From the NCBI GenBank assembly GCA_029817715.1, contig JARUPY010000533.1:1136001-1200000 (forward strand): a stretch of DNA of 64,000 bases. Direction: 5' to 3'. The translations under genes were made by a program, and so were the position numbers. Below are positions 12,746 through 22,584 of the stretch, one piece after another. Within the stretch, counting starts at the first letter, position 1. Each line of letters starts with the position of its first letter. The stretch is from Melastoma dodecandrum. Taxonomy: Eukaryota > Streptophyta > Magnoliopsida > Myrtales > Melastomataceae. The notes beneath the pieces are model-generated. The model did not search any database. It was not told the DNA's origin and worked only from the letters and a program-made list of their open reading frames with translations.

Positions 12746-13969
12746 TCAGAGATCAGATATTGGATGATTGAGTTGATACTTCACATCAAGTGGTCCAAAT
12801 ATCCTGTACTTTTGAGCGCTGCTGAAGGCAACCTTGGCATCACTAAACTTCCTGAACACAACCCTGGCACGATTGCTTTTCCTATCAACCTGTGTTTCCG
12901 ACTCTTTCAATGGACCAAACATCTTCAGGGTCTTGTTCAAGGTGGCTGCCACTGGAAAGCTCCCCGTCTTTGGAAATATCAAGATGAGTTCGGCTGGGGA
13001 ATTGTCACCCATGAGTGAACAGTCGCCTTCAAAGGTTGAGGACTCCTTCGCGGTCGACAGGAGCCTGTCTGCTTTACAAAGTGTTCTGGAATCTTCATTC
13101 CTCATTTCTCCCTCATACTCATAGTATGGCTGATCCAGAGGATCAGTCGTGATGACTCTGTCCGTCCAATATGAATCGTTCGCATCCTCGAACTGGTATA
13201 TCTCAGATCGCTCGCTGATATGAATGATTGGTTCTTCATGTCCCACCAAGGGATTGTCAGCTACAAACTGTTGTTCAAGCAAATCATCTGACGACGAATG
13301 CTCGGGGAATTGTACATCACCCAACTCTGAAATAAAAATTTCAAATCCATTTAGCAAAGCGCATTCACCATTTTCGCTTAATTCTCCATTACTTTCCAGC
13401 GAACCAGATGGTTTAGGGCCCAAAGAGCTGGTAGTAACATCTTCTACCATGGCGATGGCTATCTCTACATCCTCAATGCCCAAAGTAATGCCAGGATCAT
13501 CAACCTTATGCCTCTTCCAAGGTGAAGAAGCTTCTAGAAGCTCCTCGGGATTACTTATCAGTTCTTCCGAACTCCTTTCTTTTCTGGTATGATCAGTTCG
13601 GTTAGTTTCAGATCCTTCCTGGCCAGAGCTATCTTTAGTAGTATCCCTTGCACGAGTCTCCAAGCCTTGTCTCCTACGCTCTAAGCCTTCAACCAAAGCC
13701 CCTTGAGACCACAAATTCGGATCAAATTCGCCGTCATCACTTATCCCAGCAGTAAAACATGCGTTTGCATCCCCACAACCACAGATGCCGTCTACGTAAA
13801 CATCAGATCCTAAAACCTCGACCATCACATCATCATCCTGGAACTGGAAAACATCTTCCTCCCCAAAATCATCCATCTCATCATACACCTCTATATCCAA
13901 AACCTCTCTCTCGCAGCTACTCTGGACATGATACCCATCATGCGCATAGTGGTTATCCAACGAAGTCAT
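12746..13969 (-). CDS. PWWP-protein paralogue lacking the PWWP domain
   Basis: This is an uninterrupted frame of 407 residues, MTSLDNHYAHDGY to NHPISDL. The N-terminal 280 residues are acidic and low in predicted structure. The last 150 match the C-terminus of the large PWWP protein next door: FEDANDSYWTD here against FEDMNDSYWTD there, then SPAELILIFPK, KMFGPLKE, NRARVVFRKFSDAKVAFSSA and FGPLDVKYQLN. The NRARVVF-type segment looks RRM-like. No PWWP signature is present. The ATG at 13969 lies just after a TTTCTTCAG acceptor. A donor at about 14063 suggests an upstream exon, which also reads openly to about 14223 and might add some 50 residues, but I treat it as 5' UTR. Function is unknown; a chromatin role is inferred from the paralogue only. 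Confidence 0.82.
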   Translation of the reverse strand: MTSLDNHYAHDGYHVQSSCEREVLDIEVYDEMDDFGEEDVFQFQDDDVMVEVLGSDVYVDGICGCGDANACFTAGISDDGEFDPNLWSQGALVEGLERRRQGLETRARDTTKDSSGQEGSETNRTDHTRKERSSEELISNPEELLEASSPWKRHKVDDPGITLGIEDVEIAIAMVEDVTTSSLGPKPSGSLESNGELSENGECALLNGFEIFISELGDVQFPEHSSSDDLLEQQFVADNPLVGHEEPIIHISERSEIYQFEDANDSYWTDRVITTDPLDQPYYEYEGEMRNEDSRTLCKADRLLSTAKESSTFEGDCSLMGDNSPAELILIFPKTGSFPVAATLNKTLKMFGPLKESETQVDRKSNRARVVFRKFSDAKVAFSSAQKYRIFGPLDVKYQLNHPISDL

Positions 13970-14810
13970 CTGAAGAAATCCGTAAAAATCAATCCTTTTC
14001 AACAGAGAGAGAAATAACAACAAAAACCCACATCGAGAAAATCAAAATCAAACGTAGGTATTACCTGTGGGGATGGGGAATAGTCGGAGTCGGCGACCCA
14101 AAAGGCAATGGGTTTTGGAGGGCGAGGCGAGGGTTTAGAGCTTTTATAGAAAAGAAGCGGGTTGTCTGAAGGGTGGGAAAGACTCTCTGACTTGGCGAAG
14201 GAGGCGCCGCAACATAACATCATCAACCCAGATTTATAATAATCACCTTAATTTTGGATCGGTTTGGCGAGATCTGATTATAAGTGGAGCGACAACAGAA
14301 TTATCCACAAAAAAATTTGCCACCCTCCAACACCTAGAAATACAACTCCCTACTCGCTCATCATACAACACATCATCGTACTTGTGCAAATAGTGCAGAT
14401 ACGTGAAAACAGTGCATTAATTTACATGAAGGATTAGAAAGTAGCGGAGATCTCAGTTGCTGGACATGGCAATTCCGTGAGTCCCGAAACGACAAACGTA
14501 AGTCTGTTGATCCAGGAGTAGGCATGCTAACTTGGAGACTAGGCTAACTAATCTACCTCGTAAAGGACTAGCGTGAATTGAATAAGCAAAGAGGCTGCTG
14601 GCTCTACTGCTTGTTTTTGGCATTAACCAGCCACAAATCATTCTCCTGCAATGCAAGAAGTATCCATCATATAAGGCAAGAAGTATTCATCCTATAAATA
14701 TCTTATATATATTCTGCAGACATCCGAGTAAACAAGTACTAAAAGTCACTTCATGATTCATGTGATCCGGGGCTTTACCTGGAAGATACAAAGTTCAAGC
14801 CAAGGAGTCA
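13970..14810. other. Spacer between the two PWWP-family paralogues
   Basis: It includes the probable 5' leader exon and intron of the short paralogue (about 13970-14230) and the 3' UTR of the long PWWP gene. No other gene is visible. Confidence 0.6.
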
Positions 14811-17800
14811 TCAGCTAGCATCTTCTGGGGCTTCAGTAGAAGCTTCCGGCAGGGGAACAGGTTTATAGTAGGTTGTGAAAGGGTCTGACAGCGTGTAATT
14901 AAGCTGATAATTTACAACTAGGGATCCAAATATATTAAATTTTGATGCACTACTGCAGTCGATTTCCGCGTCGCTGCTCCTCTTAAACACCACCCGGGCA
15001 CGGTTCCCATCCCTGTCAAGTTCGGTCTGAAGTACATTCAGGGGACCAAAACACTTAAATGTCCTGTTCAGGCTAACTTCTGAAGGAATAAATCTTGGCT
15101 CGGGAAACGTCATCACAAGCTCAGCTGGGGAATTCGGATCCACATATCCGGCAGGTTTCTCAGGCAGTGGCTTGCTGACTTCTACATCCCGTCTCCTCGG
15201 GTATGGTCTTCGACCAGCTTTTCGAGGTTTCTCGTGCTCAAAAGAGATGTGATTCTCTCCATTTACAAGTCCATCTAGATTATCCTCAAAACCATTTCCG
15301 ACTGTTCTATCTGTCCAGTAAGAGTCATTCATGTCCTCAAATTCAAATGCCTCAGAAAATCCACCAGCATATTGGGACGACTTCCTCCTCTTACCAACTA
15401 AACTACCCACACTCAAGTCTAAGCCTACAGCCACAGAATTCCTAAAATTTGAGAAGAAGCTAGCAGTTACACTAAAAGAACTATGTCCTCCCTTAGGATT
15501 TATGGCTAGTGACTGAAGTTGAGACACCAAATCTGGCAGTGACTGACACTCTGGTGCAACGCTCGACTTCCCTCTCTCAGCATCACTAATATCAGCAGTA
15601 CCTTCAACGGGCTCAACCCCCTCGCTTTGAAATTTGAGGGAAGGAGATCTGGTCATTTGGCTGGCAACCCTGCTTATGCATGCACCGATTTTAAAAGATG
15701 ATTTAGGAAGAGAAGGGATAGTGCTAACACCTTTTGTCATGCTACCAGAGTCAAAGTCGGTATCAAAACCTCGGTGCCTTTTGGACAAAAGAGTACCATC
15801 CAACTCAAATTCATCATCTTCTGAATATATCATAGCCTCGTCCATTAGTTCAAATAAGCTTATTTCTTTCCTTCGATGATAGACAATATCCTTCAAGTTG
15901 TGCTTTCGTCTATGGGAAGAGCTTCTAGGGACATCGGCACTTACCTGTGCAGAGGTTGCCATCCCATCTTTGATATCACTCACCTGAATACCGTCCTTGG
16001 TATCCAATGCTTCAGCAGTGTCTTCAATCAAATCTCCAAAAGACTGAAATTCAGGCAGCTGATTAAAACCTTTATGCCAGTATAGCGCCAACAATTGAGC
16101 CTTTGCTATAATAAGCTCCAATCTGTCAGCTCCAGAAGATGGACTTTGAGCTAATGCCTTCAGATACTGAATAAATTCATATGGCTTAAAGGAATTTGCA
16201 TCTGCAAATTTACCCACGCCCTTTACAGTGCATGAATCGGGTCGGATTCTCACATTTTCAATTATCTGAACTTTTATCTCATCCACAACATCCTTCGATA
16301 AGCAGGAGCAAGCCAGCCCCAGTTCAACCCTCCTCGAAACTTCTTCCAGAGCACAATCCACAGCATTCTGGAATTCTTCTGCATTGCTCTGCCTCACTGC
16401 ACTAGGAAAGTATGACTGGAAAGGCTTGAGCAAGGATGCTTCATTCCACGCAAAAGTATTATCACCAAAATATGCCACCAGAAAGGAGTCCTTTTCGTGA
16501 TATTCCATTGCCTTCTCAGATGCATCTGAAGGATCAAATATCTGGCCAGGCCACCATGGATGGCTTCTGACCTTACCCCAAACTAAATCAGACACTGCAA
16601 ACACATTTTCTTCATCGGGAGGTAGCTGGTAAACAGCTCGATCGACTTCCATATAGCTATCTGTCTGCAGTTCTCCCCCAATCTCTTCTTCCTCATCAGC
16701 CATTTCGAGAACTTCAGCGCCATCATCCTGTTCATCAACATCCATTGCATTGCCGATATGCAAACCAGTATCACTGGGCACGGAAGCATCGTCTACCTCC
16801 ATATGCATTGTGTTTGGATCTGCATGGGCTACATCAATCACGGTCTTCTTGTCAGAGAGTGGCAGTCTGCCTTCTAAGGCTTTCATACTAACATCACTGG
16901 GACCAAAATACATCTCATTGCCCCTTCCAATAATCTCCGTAACCACACACCCTGTTAACTGGGTTTCTGCCCCCGTCTCTTTCAAACTCTCACCATGGTT
17001 AAACTCTGTTTCCTCAGAAACTAGCTCATTAACTCGGTAATCTTGATAATTCTCATAAATAACTTGCTCGGCATTCGTGTTGTCAAAAACAATTCCCTCA
17101 CCGATTGCAGCTCTTCCGTCAATAATAGTAACTCCACCTTCTAAGGACTCGACATTTGTCATAGAAGCCCTATTCTCTGTGCCTCCAGAAACAATCTCAG
17201 CACTTGACACATGTTCATCTACAGCATCAGAGGCAATGACTCCCATTTCACCACTATCCAAAATCTTTCCATCTTTAACCAACTCCTCCCGAGCAGCCCC
17301 CATCTGAGATCCCACTTTCTCTTCTGCACCGCAAAGTTTCTTGCTGTTCCCAAGAGTTCCTTCACCTAAACCGCCAACATTCTCATCCAAGCAAAAAGTA
17401 TCTATAGCTGCCATTGTATGAATGGCTGATGCATAATTCATCGAATGATCTCTATCTCCTGTGAGATTAGTAACATCTTTCCCAATAGACTTCTCTAAGT
17501 TACTGGAAACAACGTCCACATTCGATACACAGCCCTCTATTGCATCAGAATCAGCTACTACCAACCCATCACTGGCCGAACCCTTCCCCTCATCGCCAAA
17601 ATCATTTCGACTAACCACCATCTCCGCTTCGCCCTTCTCCTCGTCAACTGTCACCTCTGCTCCCACAACACCATCCACTCGTGAAACTTCTTCCGTCAAA
17701 GCATCCTTCAAAACCTCTCCTTCCTCAACCTTCTGATTGCTGCTCCTCTTCACCTCCACCCGACTCACCCCCAACTCCGCAAGTCCATCCATCGAAGGCC

Positions 17801-18014
17801 CGACACCAGGCAGGACTTCCGGTACACCATTCAAATTGGCATCATTAGCTATGCCCTCCACCAAAACTTCATCCCGCATTGCCTCCAACGAAACATCACC
17901 CCAATCTCCAACCTCCCTACCCGCTCCCTCCCCGAAATTCTCACCACCTCCACCAACACCCCCGAATACAGCCAGCTCCGGGGACGAATTCCCCTCCCAG
18001 TCACGATCAGCCAT
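14811..18014 (-). CDS. Large PWWP domain protein (PDP-like, putative chromatin reader)
   Basis: A single frame of 1067 residues runs from MADRDWEGN at 18014 to a TGA at 14811-14813. The first 460 residues are acidic and low complexity. A PWWP domain follows at about residues 470-570: VFAVSDLVWGKVRSHPWWPG, then FLVAYFGDNTFAWNEASLL. After it comes a helical block (SRRVELGLACSC to LLALYWHKGFNQL) seen in plant PDP proteins, and a C-terminal module from about residue 895: FEDMNDSYWTDR, SPAELVMTFPEP, NRARVVFKRSSDAE. PWWP domains bind methylated histone H3 and DNA; plant PDP proteins act in PEAT and PRC2-associated complexes that control flowering genes. I choose the internal ATG because no ATG lies farther upstream in frame and a TTTTCAG acceptor directly precedes it. 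Confidence 0.92.
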   Translation of the reverse strand: MADRDWEGNSSPELAVFGGVGGGGENFGEGAGREVGDWGDVSLEAMRDEVLVEGIANDANLNGVPEVLPGVGPSMDGLAELGVSRVEVKRSSNQKVEEGEVLKDALTEEVSRVDGVVGAEVTVDEEKGEAEMVVSRNDFGDEGKGSASDGLVVADSDAIEGCVSNVDVVSSNLEKSIGKDVTNLTGDRDHSMNYASAIHTMAAIDTFCLDENVGGLGEGTLGNSKKLCGAEEKVGSQMGAAREELVKDGKILDSGEMGVIASDAVDEHVSSAEIVSGGTENRASMTNVESLEGGVTIIDGRAAIGEGIVFDNTNAEQVIYENYQDYRVNELVSEETEFNHGESLKETGAETQLTGCVVTEIIGRGNEMYFGPSDVSMKALEGRLPLSDKKTVIDVAHADPNTMHMEVDDASVPSDTGLHIGNAMDVDEQDDGAEVLEMADEEEEIGGELQTDSYMEVDRAVYQLPPDEENVFAVSDLVWGKVRSHPWWPGQIFDPSDASEKAMEYHEKDSFLVAYFGDNTFAWNEASLLKPFQSYFPSAVRQSNAEEFQNAVDCALEEVSRRVELGLACSCLSKDVVDEIKVQIIENVRIRPDSCTVKGVGKFADANSFKPYEFIQYLKALAQSPSSGADRLELIIAKAQLLALYWHKGFNQLPEFQSFGDLIEDTAEALDTKDGIQVSDIKDGMATSAQVSADVPRSSSHRRKHNLKDIVYHRRKEISLFELMDEAMIYSEDDEFELDGTLLSKRHRGFDTDFDSGSMTKGVSTIPSLPKSSFKIGACISRVASQMTRSPSLKFQSEGVEPVEGTADISDAERGKSSVAPECQSLPDLVSQLQSLAINPKGGHSSFSVTASFFSNFRNSVAVGLDLSVGSLVGKRRKSSQYAGGFSEAFEFEDMNDSYWTDRTVGNGFEDNLDGLVNGENHISFEHEKPRKAGRRPYPRRRDVEVSKPLPEKPAGYVDPNSPAELVMTFPEPRFIPSEVSLNRTFKCFGPLNVLQTELDRDGNRARVVFKRSSDAEIDCSSASKFNIFGSLVVNYQLNYTLSDPFTTYYKPVPLPEASTEAPEDAS

Positions 18015-18770
18015 CCTGAAAACCCCTAACTCCCAACAGCACCAGCACACTCCCCCAGGGAGATTGCTTCCAGGAACCAATAAAAGCCACGGATTTCGAG
18101 CCCCGGCTGGAAAACCCTAGAAGAATTCAGACGAAAGGCAGCGAGTAAGGGGGAAAAGCACGCGACTTGGCGAGCGGACGAGCGAAGCGAGAAGTCAAAA
18201 CGCAGGGTAACAGAAGAAAACAGGGTAATATAAAAGAAAATGCGAGAAGGGGGGGAGACAAGAAACGAACCACCGGGTTCCCAAGAAATGGGTTTTGCTA
18301 GGTCGCCTCCTTGGTCGGTGAATGGAGATTCCGCCTGAGTTTTGCAGTAAAATGCCGAGGCCGAGGGTTTCGGACAAGGGAAGCGAGAAGGGCGGTAACA
18401 TGTAAAATCCTTTTGACCAGTTGTTCTCGTCAAAGTGATTTAAAGGACGAGTTTTTTAACCCTCTTCATAAGGATATATTAATGCCTCGCTCTTCCTAGT
18501 AAATTTAATGTCGTACTGAGGCTCGTGTCTGATTGAATAGGAAAAGAAAGACCCAACATTCCACTTGGGGCCAAATCCATATTCCAAGACAGAAATATGA
18601 TAATGGTAAGTTGCAGTTACATGGACGTATTGAATACTTGCTTGTTCAGTTAAGACAAATTACGCAGTCCAGTCCAACAGTGACAATAAACAAAAAAGAG
18701 ATCATAAGAACAGGAAAAAATTTACAGATACAGTCTCTGGCTGCCCAGATACTAACAAGAAGTTCCACAA

Positions 18771-18790
18771 AGAGAGAGAGAGAGAGAGAG
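18771..18790. repeat. (AG)10 microsatellite
   Basis: Ten perfect AG repeats between the PWWP and NF-YB genes. Confidence 0.95.
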
Positions 18791-19047
18791 GAGCTAGATT
18801 TCGACTTCAGCAAAGCTACACAGCACAATTTTAGACCCCAATTTAGTGACCCATATAAAAAGGACGCTTCTAATGTCGAGTTGCTTCTTCAAAAGCTACA
18901 TCAGCATCTAAACAAGAGATAGGAGGTGCCATAGGAGGCACTCTTCAAACCTACGGTGGCGAAACTCGTGGACCCCCACGACCCCCTGTCGCCTGCAATC
19001 TCAACCAAAAACCATTAGTTTCACAGGAAGCCGGGCATTCATCACAA

Positions 19048-19061
19048 CCCCCCCCCCCCCC
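19048..19061. repeat. C14 homopolymer
   Basis: Fourteen C, then A, then six C; located downstream of the NF-YB coding region. Confidence 0.95.
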
Positions 19062-19367
19062 ACCCCCCAACACACACGTTCTTGATAATACGAAAAGAAA
19101 AAATATATGGTAAAGGAAAATGAATCACCATAGTCACAACTACATAAGCAAACAACAATCATGTAGAAGTGGTACTGTGTGAAGTGATTATGATCTGATT
19201 TCCCAGCCAAATGCATCCATAACTACAAAATCATAATTTCTTCCCCGAGAGTCATATCTTTGACAATGCGCATTAATACATACACAGTATCTTTTATATA
19301 AGTCAAGAACCAGAAGAGATCAAGACCTAACCTACCACTCCAAGAGGATGCAGGTCTAGCTCGTTGC

Positions 19368-21264
19368 TCATTGATGGGCATTGACATAATTCACCGAACC
19401 CGGTTGGCCAAACTGTACAAAGTCATTGAATAAAAAGATCACAACACCCGCATTTCATGTTTAACCAATGTGTGGATTACATGAATAAAACTCGACATAG
19501 ATCCAGAAACCAGCATGAGTGAAACTAGGGGACCTAACCACCAAGTCAGCATCTGGACCATCACAGTCAACCAAAGGAAATGGAGAAGACAAAGATGAGA
19601 AACTATATCCATGAGATTATTTGCATGACTTCACTAACCTACTTCTGTTGCACAAATGGACGTAAGAATACAATAAACTCAGAGTATACAGCTAGAGGTT
19701 ACTGCTCTGCTGGTCTTGGATTTAGAACAAGTCCTCAGACGAATTTTTAATCAGAAAAATACAACAGGAGAGTACAGACTAGTGGACTCACATAATTCAT
19801 GTTCTGTGTCAACTGTGACTGCTGGACATACTGAAACAAAATCAAGTAATGAAGACCATGTGTTAAACTGGCGTGTTTCATGATGCTCGTCAGAATTTCT
19901 GAAATCATATCATTCCTGATGAGAGTAGAATGTACTAGCTTGGTTACCTGTGCGCTTTGACCAGGCTGACCGCCAGCCATGTCCTTTCGGGCAGATCCTT
20001 CTCCACCCTTTGCAGAACCCTTGGTATCACCCTGTCAGGGCCATTATATGCAGAACAATTTGTAAATGAAACAAGCATGGATATTTTCCAATATAACAAT
20101 CAGGATGGGAACAACACTGGAATTAATAGAACAGCAGAGAAATGGAAGAAAAGCATAAACATACCTCTAACTGCTTCCACCGGAATCATCCCAAATCAAC
20201 CAACACGCAGCACAGACAAGGAAAAAAGTGTCAGATATAAGACATTCAAGAATAATTATGGGAAAGGAATGTCGTCCATAATTCTATTCCATGGTCAAGA
20301 GAACGAACAATATAACGACTTTTTCATTTATTCAGTGATCAGTTTATCATTATTGAATGAAGCCGTATTCATCGATTTATCAATGTAATTCTTCCTACAA
20401 GAAAAATATAAAGAAAACTTTTTTTTCGGAAAATAACGAGAATTCTACAATTTCAGCTGTGATGATGATGGTCGGTTGAGTTATCTTTGAAAACTATCAA
20501 CAACCCTTCAGTGAGAGGTCAACCACCCACCCCAAAGACAAAAACAAAGAGGAAAGAAACCTCACCTCTCTGTATCTAGCCAGATATATCTTTAGAGGCT
20601 CGATATAGTCTTCAAAGCCTAAGGTTGCCATTGCCCACAACAAATCATCACCGTTAATAGTTTTTCGTTTCTCTTTCTGGCACTTGTCACTCGCCCTGTT
20701 TACAGCCAGAAGCAACAACATAAACATGAGTTGCAATTCAAACCTCATTCATTTGCACATTGCACATTTCGTATCCTAATGAACCTAACCAAGAAAATAA
20801 TCACCATCATCATCATTCAACAGAGGCCCACAAACCAAACCAAACAAAAAATCATCGGGACCACAAGGATCACACGTACTGAGATAGATACTCCACATAA
20901 GACACAATATCAACTATTCCATCCTCAGAAAAAAAAAAGGAGCATACGTAACACCCCACCCCTCACCACCCCGTCAATCAAACAGGAAGCAGATGATAAT
21001 TAGCTGAATCGCAAGAAAAATCTCGGTGGCATACTCGCTAGTGATGAAACTTATAAACTCAGAGACACACTCCTGCACAGTATCCTTAGCATCCTTGGCG
21101 ATCTTTCCATTGGCGGGCAACGCCTTCTTCATGATCCTGCTGATGTTCGCGATGGGGAGATACCTGTCCTGCTCCCGAACTCCACCCGATTGCGGGCTCT
21201 GCTCACCCCCACTATCATGGCTCCCCGCGCCTACCCCAACCGGACTAGATGGCCCATCCGCCAT
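19368..21264 (-). CDS. NF-YB: Nuclear factor Y subunit B (CCAAT-binding, histone-fold)
   Basis: Five minus-strand exons (21035-21264, 20566-20695, 19948-20031, 19792-19830, 19368-19412) join in phase to 175 residues, close to Arabidopsis NF-YB8/10. The histone-fold core spans about residues 30-119: [35 protein letters not shown], then [32 protein letters not shown] and [10 protein letters not shown]. This core pairs with NF-YC and NF-YA to bind CCAAT boxes in the nucleus. The canonical, non-LEC1 residues suggest the NF-YB8/10 group. The glycine/glutamine-rich tail ([40 protein letters not shown]) is less certain, and the last small exon ([14 protein letters not shown]) is chosen by phase and family likeness. 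The ATG at 21264 is the first in frame. Confidence 0.93.
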
Positions 21265-22584
21265 GTCAGCAAAACTCAACCTTTAACAAGGAACACGCCG
21301 CAGAAACATAAAAAAAATTTACAAACACGGGTTTCACAGCAACAACGAATCAAATCAAACCAAAACAGCCCCAAAAGACAAAAAAAAAAACCTTTTTTAA
21401 CCTTAACCGAATAAGAGGAGGAAAAGTAAATAAGACAAAATTAAATCTTTACGGCCCTAAGAGAACCCATTGAAACCGAAATCGTCAAAAGCAGAGAAAC
21501 CCATAATTTCTTTCCAAAAAAGAAAAACCCTAGAAGCCAATCGAATTCCAAGAAAAAGAGCCCGGGCAACTGAATAAAAGCAAACCCAGAAAACCTTAAA
21601 AACAAGAACCATAAGAACCGAAAGGGATGGGGGAAAGAAAGGAAGAAAGATACTCGGGTATAATCACAACGGAAGGGGGGAGAAAGGGTTCCTGGGGAAG
21701 GCGGTTGGGGGAAGAAAAGTTTGTAAAATTTTGGCGGGGAAGAACAGGGGGATGTGGCTGTCGATTTTGTTTAGGAGAGGGGTTTAATTAGTTTTTAATT
21801 TTGGTGGGAGGGAAGGAGGGAATCGGAGGAGAGGAGAGGAGAGGAGCGGGGGGATTGAGAGGAGGGCAAAGGGGAGAGGGAGATCTGACGATGGAGAAGG
21901 GACTGCGAGGAGAGGTGAGAGGAAAATGAAATGGAAAAGGGAAAGAAAGATAGACAAACAGTCAGCCTCCAAACGACACCCTTCCTTACTTTCTCGTACC
22001 CCCCCGACACAGACCAAAAAGGTTTGGTTCGGTCTGGCTAACAATAATCCCCTGCCTCCCTCCCATGTCCAAAAAACGTTTAAATTAAACTATTGTGATC
22101 AGGTATGATTTATTTAGTTACGGTCCAAGTGAGTTACCCGTCTTGTTTTTTGTGACGTCACTACAATATACTATATCTAAATAATAGTTTGTACACTCCA
22201 TTGGGCCTTAGGCCCACTGGCAACATGTAAAGCCCATCTGCATGATTTCCTTGGTGGATAACCACCCATCTCAGTCATCCTTTAAACATTAGTCTTTGAT
22301 GCCTCACTTCTCGGGAAGAGCTAGGTCTCGACTTGCCACCTTAGCGTACAGGATCTTCGACAACGGCTCGAAAACAGGTGCCGACCGCTTCCCTTTTATT
22401 GCCAAACGGAGTTCCGAGACAGAGCACGCGGCGGAAAGCGTTCGCGAGAAATCATTCCGGTGCGAGTTTTCACTTACAAATAGAATCAATCCTCTCTACA
22501 TCACATCGAATACGTTGTTATATACCATTCTTGGACTACTTTGCCCAAGTCGTCATCTTCTCTCCTCACCGCTACCACAGGTCG
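21265..22584. other. NF-YB 5' region and AP2-like 3' region
   Basis: The NF-YB side is purine-rich and probably includes a leader intron. GGCCTTAGGCCCA occurs near 22204-22216. The other end holds the 3' UTR of the AP2-like gene. Open frames here are composition artefacts. Confidence 0.55.

Larger units (their letters stand above)
18015..19367. other. 5' region of the PWWP gene and 3' region of NF-YB
   Basis: The first 400 bp are GC-rich and look like leader and promoter of the PWWP gene. The remainder holds an (AG)10 repeat (18771-18790) and a C14 tract (19048-19061) and is probably 3' UTR, possibly with an intron, of NF-YB. No further coding gene was found. Confidence 0.55.

Noticed and set aside
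15203..17736. Many plus-strand open frames opposite the PWWP gene.
   Set aside because: They are antisense shadows of a long coding frame whose PWWP domain is unmistakable.
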